In this document: positions 61,486-64,000 of the stretch, piece by piece | Numbering within the stretch: the first letter of the stretch is position 1 | Layout: each line of letters opens with the position of its first letter | NCBI RefSeq assembly: GCF_040538665.1 | Contig: NZ_JBEWXT010000001.1 | Coordinates: forward strand, 2,010,501-2,074,500 | Direction: 5' to 3' | Length of the DNA stretch: 64,000 nt | DNA from: Aureibaculum sp. 2308TA14-22 | Lineage (GTDB): Bacteria > Bacteroidota > Bacteroidia > Flavobacteriales > Flavobacteriaceae | Translations under genes and position numbers: made by a program | The notes under the pieces: model-generated | Database searches by the model: none | What the model was told of the DNA's origin: nothing | What the model saw: the letters and a program-made list of their open reading frames with translations, nothing else

Positions 61486-62715
61486 ATGAATACGGAAAAT
61501 GTAGATGTTTTAATTATTGGTGCGGGTCCTTCGGGATGTGTTTCTGCAGCTTATTTATATAAAAAAGGCTTATCGGTTCAAGTTGTGGAAAAATCGAAAT
61601 TCCCAAGGTTTGTAATAGGTGAAAGTTTATTACCTAAATCGATGGAACATTTTAAAGAGGTTGATCTTTTTGACTGTTTAGATGCTCAAAACTTTGAAAA
61701 AAAGCATGGAGCACGTTTTATGAGAGATGATGTTGTATGCCATTTTGATTTTAGTAAAAAATACACTAAAGGCTGGGACTGGACTTGGCAAGTGCCTAGA
61801 GCCGATTTTGACAAAGCGTTGGCCGATGAAGTTATAAGAAAAGGAGTAGCTATTGCCTTTGAATGGGAAGTAACTGATGTACAGTTCAGCGGAACTAGTT
61901 CGCAAACCACTATTAAAGATAAAAATGGCAATAAAAAAAATATCAATGCCAAGTTTGTAATTGATTCCAGTGGCTATGGAAGGGTTTTGCCCCGATTGTT
62001 AGATTTGGAAAAACCTTCAACGCTACCCAAGCATTCTTCAATTTTTACACATGTTAAGGATAGTAACAGACCTGAAGGTACTGAGGGCACTTTAATTACT
62101 TTTGATATTGTTAAGGCAAAAGTCTGGCTATGGGTAATTCCATTTTCTAATGGCAATACCAGCATTGGTTTTGTTGGGCCAACAGAATTTATTGAATCTT
62201 ATCAAGGAGATACATCCAAAATGCTGTCTGAAATGTTAAAACTATCTACATATTATTACGATAGATTTAAAGATGTGGACTATTTGTTCGACCCTATCTG
62301 CATTAAAAATTATTCAAAATCGGTTAAACAACTCTATGGCGATGGTTACGCATTAACCGGAAATAGTTCTGAGTTCTTAGATCCTGTTTTTTCGTCGGGT
62401 GTGGCTTTTGCTACAGAGTCTTCTTTATTAGCTGCTAAATTGGTAGAGCGACAACTAAACGGAGAAACAGTAGATTGGGAAAATGAATATACTAATTACA
62501 TTAAAAAAGGGGTAGATGTATTTTCTACCTATGTAAAAGAATGGTACACAGAAAACTTACAAACTTTATTTTTTCATAGACCTGAAAATCCCGAAGTAAA
62601 AGAAAAAATTTGTGCGGTGTTAGCTGGCTATGTTTGGGATGAGACAAATCCGTTTGTAAAAAAACATGATAGAGCTGTACGCTCTATGGCTCATCTAATT
62701 GACATGAGTAACTAG
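61486..62715 (+). CDS. Flavin-dependent halogenase-like FAD monooxygenase
   Basis: The 409-residue protein has an FAD Rossmann motif (Gly12-x-Gly14-x-x-Gly17), then GESLLP at 45-50, W214-L-W216-V-I-P219 and a FLDPVFSSGVAFA segment. GESLLP, WxWxIP and FxDPxFSSG are marks of flavin-dependent halogenases acting on phenols or carrier-bound rings. Chlorinated flexirubins are known, so ring halogenation is the best guess. Related hydroxylases and geranylgeranyl-reductase-like enzymes share part of these motifs. It is divergent from the ammonia-lyase and stands at the edge of the cluster. Confidence 0.8.
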   Translation: MNTENVDVLIIGAGPSGCVSAAYLYKKGLSVQVVEKSKFPRFVIGESLLPKSMEHFKEVDLFDCLDAQNFEKKHGARFMRDDVVCHFDFSKKYTKGWDWTWQVPRADFDKALADEVIRKGVAIAFEWEVTDVQFSGTSSQTTIKDKNGNKKNINAKFVIDSSGYGRVLPRLLDLEKPSTLPKHSSIFTHVKDSNRPEGTEGTLITFDIVKAKVWLWVIPFSNGNTSIGFVGPTEFIESYQGDTSKMLSEMLKLSTYYYDRFKDVDYLFDPICIKNYSKSVKQLYGDGYALTGNSSEFLDPVFSSGVAFATESSLLAAKLVERQLNGETVDWENEYTNYIKKGVDVFSTYVKEWYTENLQTLFFHRPENPEVKEKICAVLAGYVWDETNPFVKKHDRAVRSMAHLIDMSN

Positions 62716-62729
62716 TAATTTCTCTTCTC

Positions 62730-63335
62730 TTATTTTACATTCTTGTTTAAATACTTTGCAAATTCTTTGGCTAGTTTTGCATAACATTCAGAAATACGAT
62801 AACCCGAATTATAATCATTTCCCATAGCTCCGTAGCCTTGTACTCTATTAAATTTAGCCGACCATAAAATATTAGTGGGGTTTTCGGTTTCATAAATTGT
62901 CATAAGCACATCAATTTCTGCATTTTTTCTAACAATACCCACATTGTAACCCGCATACATTCTAGTTGTGTGAATTTTAATAGTATGTTGGGCTTCCTCT
63001 ATATTTTTCCCCACTTTAATCTCTCCGTTTTTAAACCTTTTGTCAAAAGATTCTATAAATTTTGGTTCGTACCTATTCTCGCGATCAGCAAACCAAGATT
63101 CCTTGAATTTTTCTCCCGTACCCGCTTCTTTTTCCTCTCTTTTAGCCATTTTATCCTTCAGGAATTCTTCTTCGGAATCATATTTTGGGATTTGCAGGTC
63201 GGCATAATCAAATTCCAAATTATAAACGGTAATGCCCTTTAAATTTTTCGCATTGCCCTCCTGTACTTTGGGTTTTTGAGCGTAAATTGTTAAGGTTGTG
63301 AATAAAAATACGAATAATAGTGCTTGTCTTTTCAT
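62730..63335 (-). CDS. Secreted protein of unknown function, paralogue A
   Basis: The 201-residue protein has a signal peptide (about 1-19, TLTIYAQ). The mature part has motifs YNLEFDYADL, YDSEEEFLKDKMAKREEKE, EPKFIESFDKRF and YAGYNVGIV, then a strand-rich end. It is clearly related to the gene just upstream on the same strand (63370-63966): the order of motifs and the length are the same. Family and function are not recognised. It converges with the halogenase-like gene across a 14-base spacer with no clear terminator. Confidence 0.75.
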   Translation of the reverse strand: MKRQALLFVFLFTTLTIYAQKPKVQEGNAKNLKGITVYNLEFDYADLQIPKYDSEEEFLKDKMAKREEKEAGTGEKFKESWFADRENRYEPKFIESFDKRFKNGEIKVGKNIEEAQHTIKIHTTRMYAGYNVGIVRKNAEIDVLMTIYETENPTNILWSAKFNRVQGYGAMGNDYNSGYRISECYAKLAKEFAKYLNKNVK

Positions 63336-63369
63336 GAGTTAAGATTTTTTGATATTCTCAAATTTATTA

Positions 63370-63966
63370 TTAAAACATTTTTTTTCTAAGAAAAGCTGCT
63401 AATCTCCTTCCTAACAATCCATAGGCATTGGCAATTCTATCTCCCAGAAGGTATGTAGCTCTTCCTCTAGCATAATTCTCTTTAGAACGGAATTCGATTT
63501 TATCCGGATTTCCCGTTTCGTATATATATATTGTAGCTTTTAGTTTTGATTCTTCTGGCCATAACCCAACGTTATATCCCGAATAAACGAAAACGGTATT
63601 CACTAAAATTGTATATTTTGCATCCTTATTTTTTCCCACTTTTATTTTAACTTTACCGGTAAAAAATTTATTAAAAGTTTCAATAAACTTAGGTTCAAAT
63701 AGACTGTCCCTAAAAGCAAACCAATCTTTTTTAAATTTCTCCCCAGATCCAATTTCTTTGGCCTCCCGTATTGCCATTTTGTCTTTTAAATACTCTTCCT
63801 CAGAATCAAAATTAGCAATGGTAATATTAGAATAGTCAAACTCAATATTATATTCGGAAACACCAATTAAATTATCAATACCGCCTTCAGCAATCTTTAT
63901 TTTACTTTGGGAATTAACATTTATAGCAAATAAAATAAGTGTGATTAGAATCGCTTTCTTATTCAT
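63370..63966 (-). CDS. Secreted protein of unknown function, paralogue B
   Basis: I chose the ATG at 63966 (198 residues), which gives a standard signal peptide (MNKKAILITLILFAINVNSQ); an upstream start at 63975 adds three residues. The motifs YNIEFDYSNI, FDSEEEYLKDKMAIREAKE, EPKFIETFNKFF and YSGYNVGLW mirror paralogue A, so the two arose by tandem duplication. They have diverged most near the C-terminus (RGRATYLLGDRIANAYG here). Function unknown. Confidence 0.75.
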   Translation of the reverse strand: MNKKAILITLILFAINVNSQSKIKIAEGGIDNLIGVSEYNIEFDYSNITIANFDSEEEYLKDKMAIREAKEIGSGEKFKKDWFAFRDSLFEPKFIETFNKFFTGKVKIKVGKNKDAKYTILVNTVFVYSGYNVGLWPEESKLKATIYIYETGNPDKIEFRSKENYARGRATYLLGDRIANAYGLLGRRLAAFLRKKMF

Positions 63967-64000
63967 AAGTCTCAAAATAAAATTTCTATAAAATTACCAT

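Noticed and set aside
1-64000. tRNA, rRNA or CRISPR array
   Set aside because: No cloverleaf-like segments, rRNA-like stretches or regularly spaced identical repeats were recognised on reading the window.

Overview
The window comes from a low-GC marine or soil Flavobacteriia-type bacterium (phylum Bacteroidota). The signs are AT-rich DNA, starts without Shine-Dalgarno sequences, TAnnTTTG-type -7 boxes, dispersed palindromic repeats typical of the group, and a pigment cluster of the flexirubin type. I saw no rRNA, tRNA, CRISPR array, transposase or integrase.

Layout. (1) 1-7858, plus strand: an accessory stretch of small, mostly unrelated genes. They include the tail of an unknown gene, a coiled-coil membrane protein, a SpoU methyltransferase, a lone SecD-P1-head-like lipoprotein, an NTF2-like lipoprotein and a GNAT acetyltransferase. 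A three-gene set of serine hydrolase, ABM-fold protein and lipoyl-like mini-protein ends it. Short repeats recur between several of these genes. (2) 7873-9384, minus: the decayed 3' tail of a C45-peptidase-like gene, then a lipoprotein alpha/beta hydrolase. (3) 9645-25067, minus: part A of a flexirubin (aryl polyene) cluster, with ketosynthases, an acyl carrier protein, a dehydratase, a deacetylase, a LolA-like carrier, an MMPL/acyltransferase fusion, a glycosyltransferase, a CrtI-like oxidoreductase and a C45-type acyltransferase. (4) 25150-48440: a complete NtrC-type two-component system (minus strand) facing a plus-strand operon. That operon encodes TolC, an HlyD-type adaptor, two LolD/MacB-type ATPases, six full-length FtsX/MacB permeases and two beta-repeat surface proteins. 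(5) 48505-59623, minus: part B of the flexirubin cluster, the dialkylresorcinol side, with darA, darB, hotdog proteins, an acyl carrier protein, a ketosynthase, FabG, an LpxL-like acyltransferase, a BtrH-like protein and an ABC-2 exporter. (6) 59862-62715: a tyrosine ammonia-lyase (minus) divergent from a flavin-dependent halogenase-like protein (plus). (7) 62730-63966, minus: two paralogous secreted proteins of unknown function.

Inferred function. The ammonia-lyase makes 4-coumarate as a starter. Part A enzymes extend it on a carrier protein to an aryl polyene carboxylic acid. DarB and DarA build a dialkylresorcinol. Acyltransferases join the two halves, the halogenase-like enzyme may chlorinate the ring, and the MMPL, LolA and ABC-2 proteins place the pigment in the outer membrane. 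No starter-activating CoA/ACP ligase is visible in the window.

The most striking points are the 23-kb NtrC-controlled multi-permease efflux locus lying exactly between the two halves of the pigment cluster, and the regulatory DNA around it: two tandem palindromes between the regulator and the efflux operon, and a 21-bp-spaced direct repeat in front of part B.
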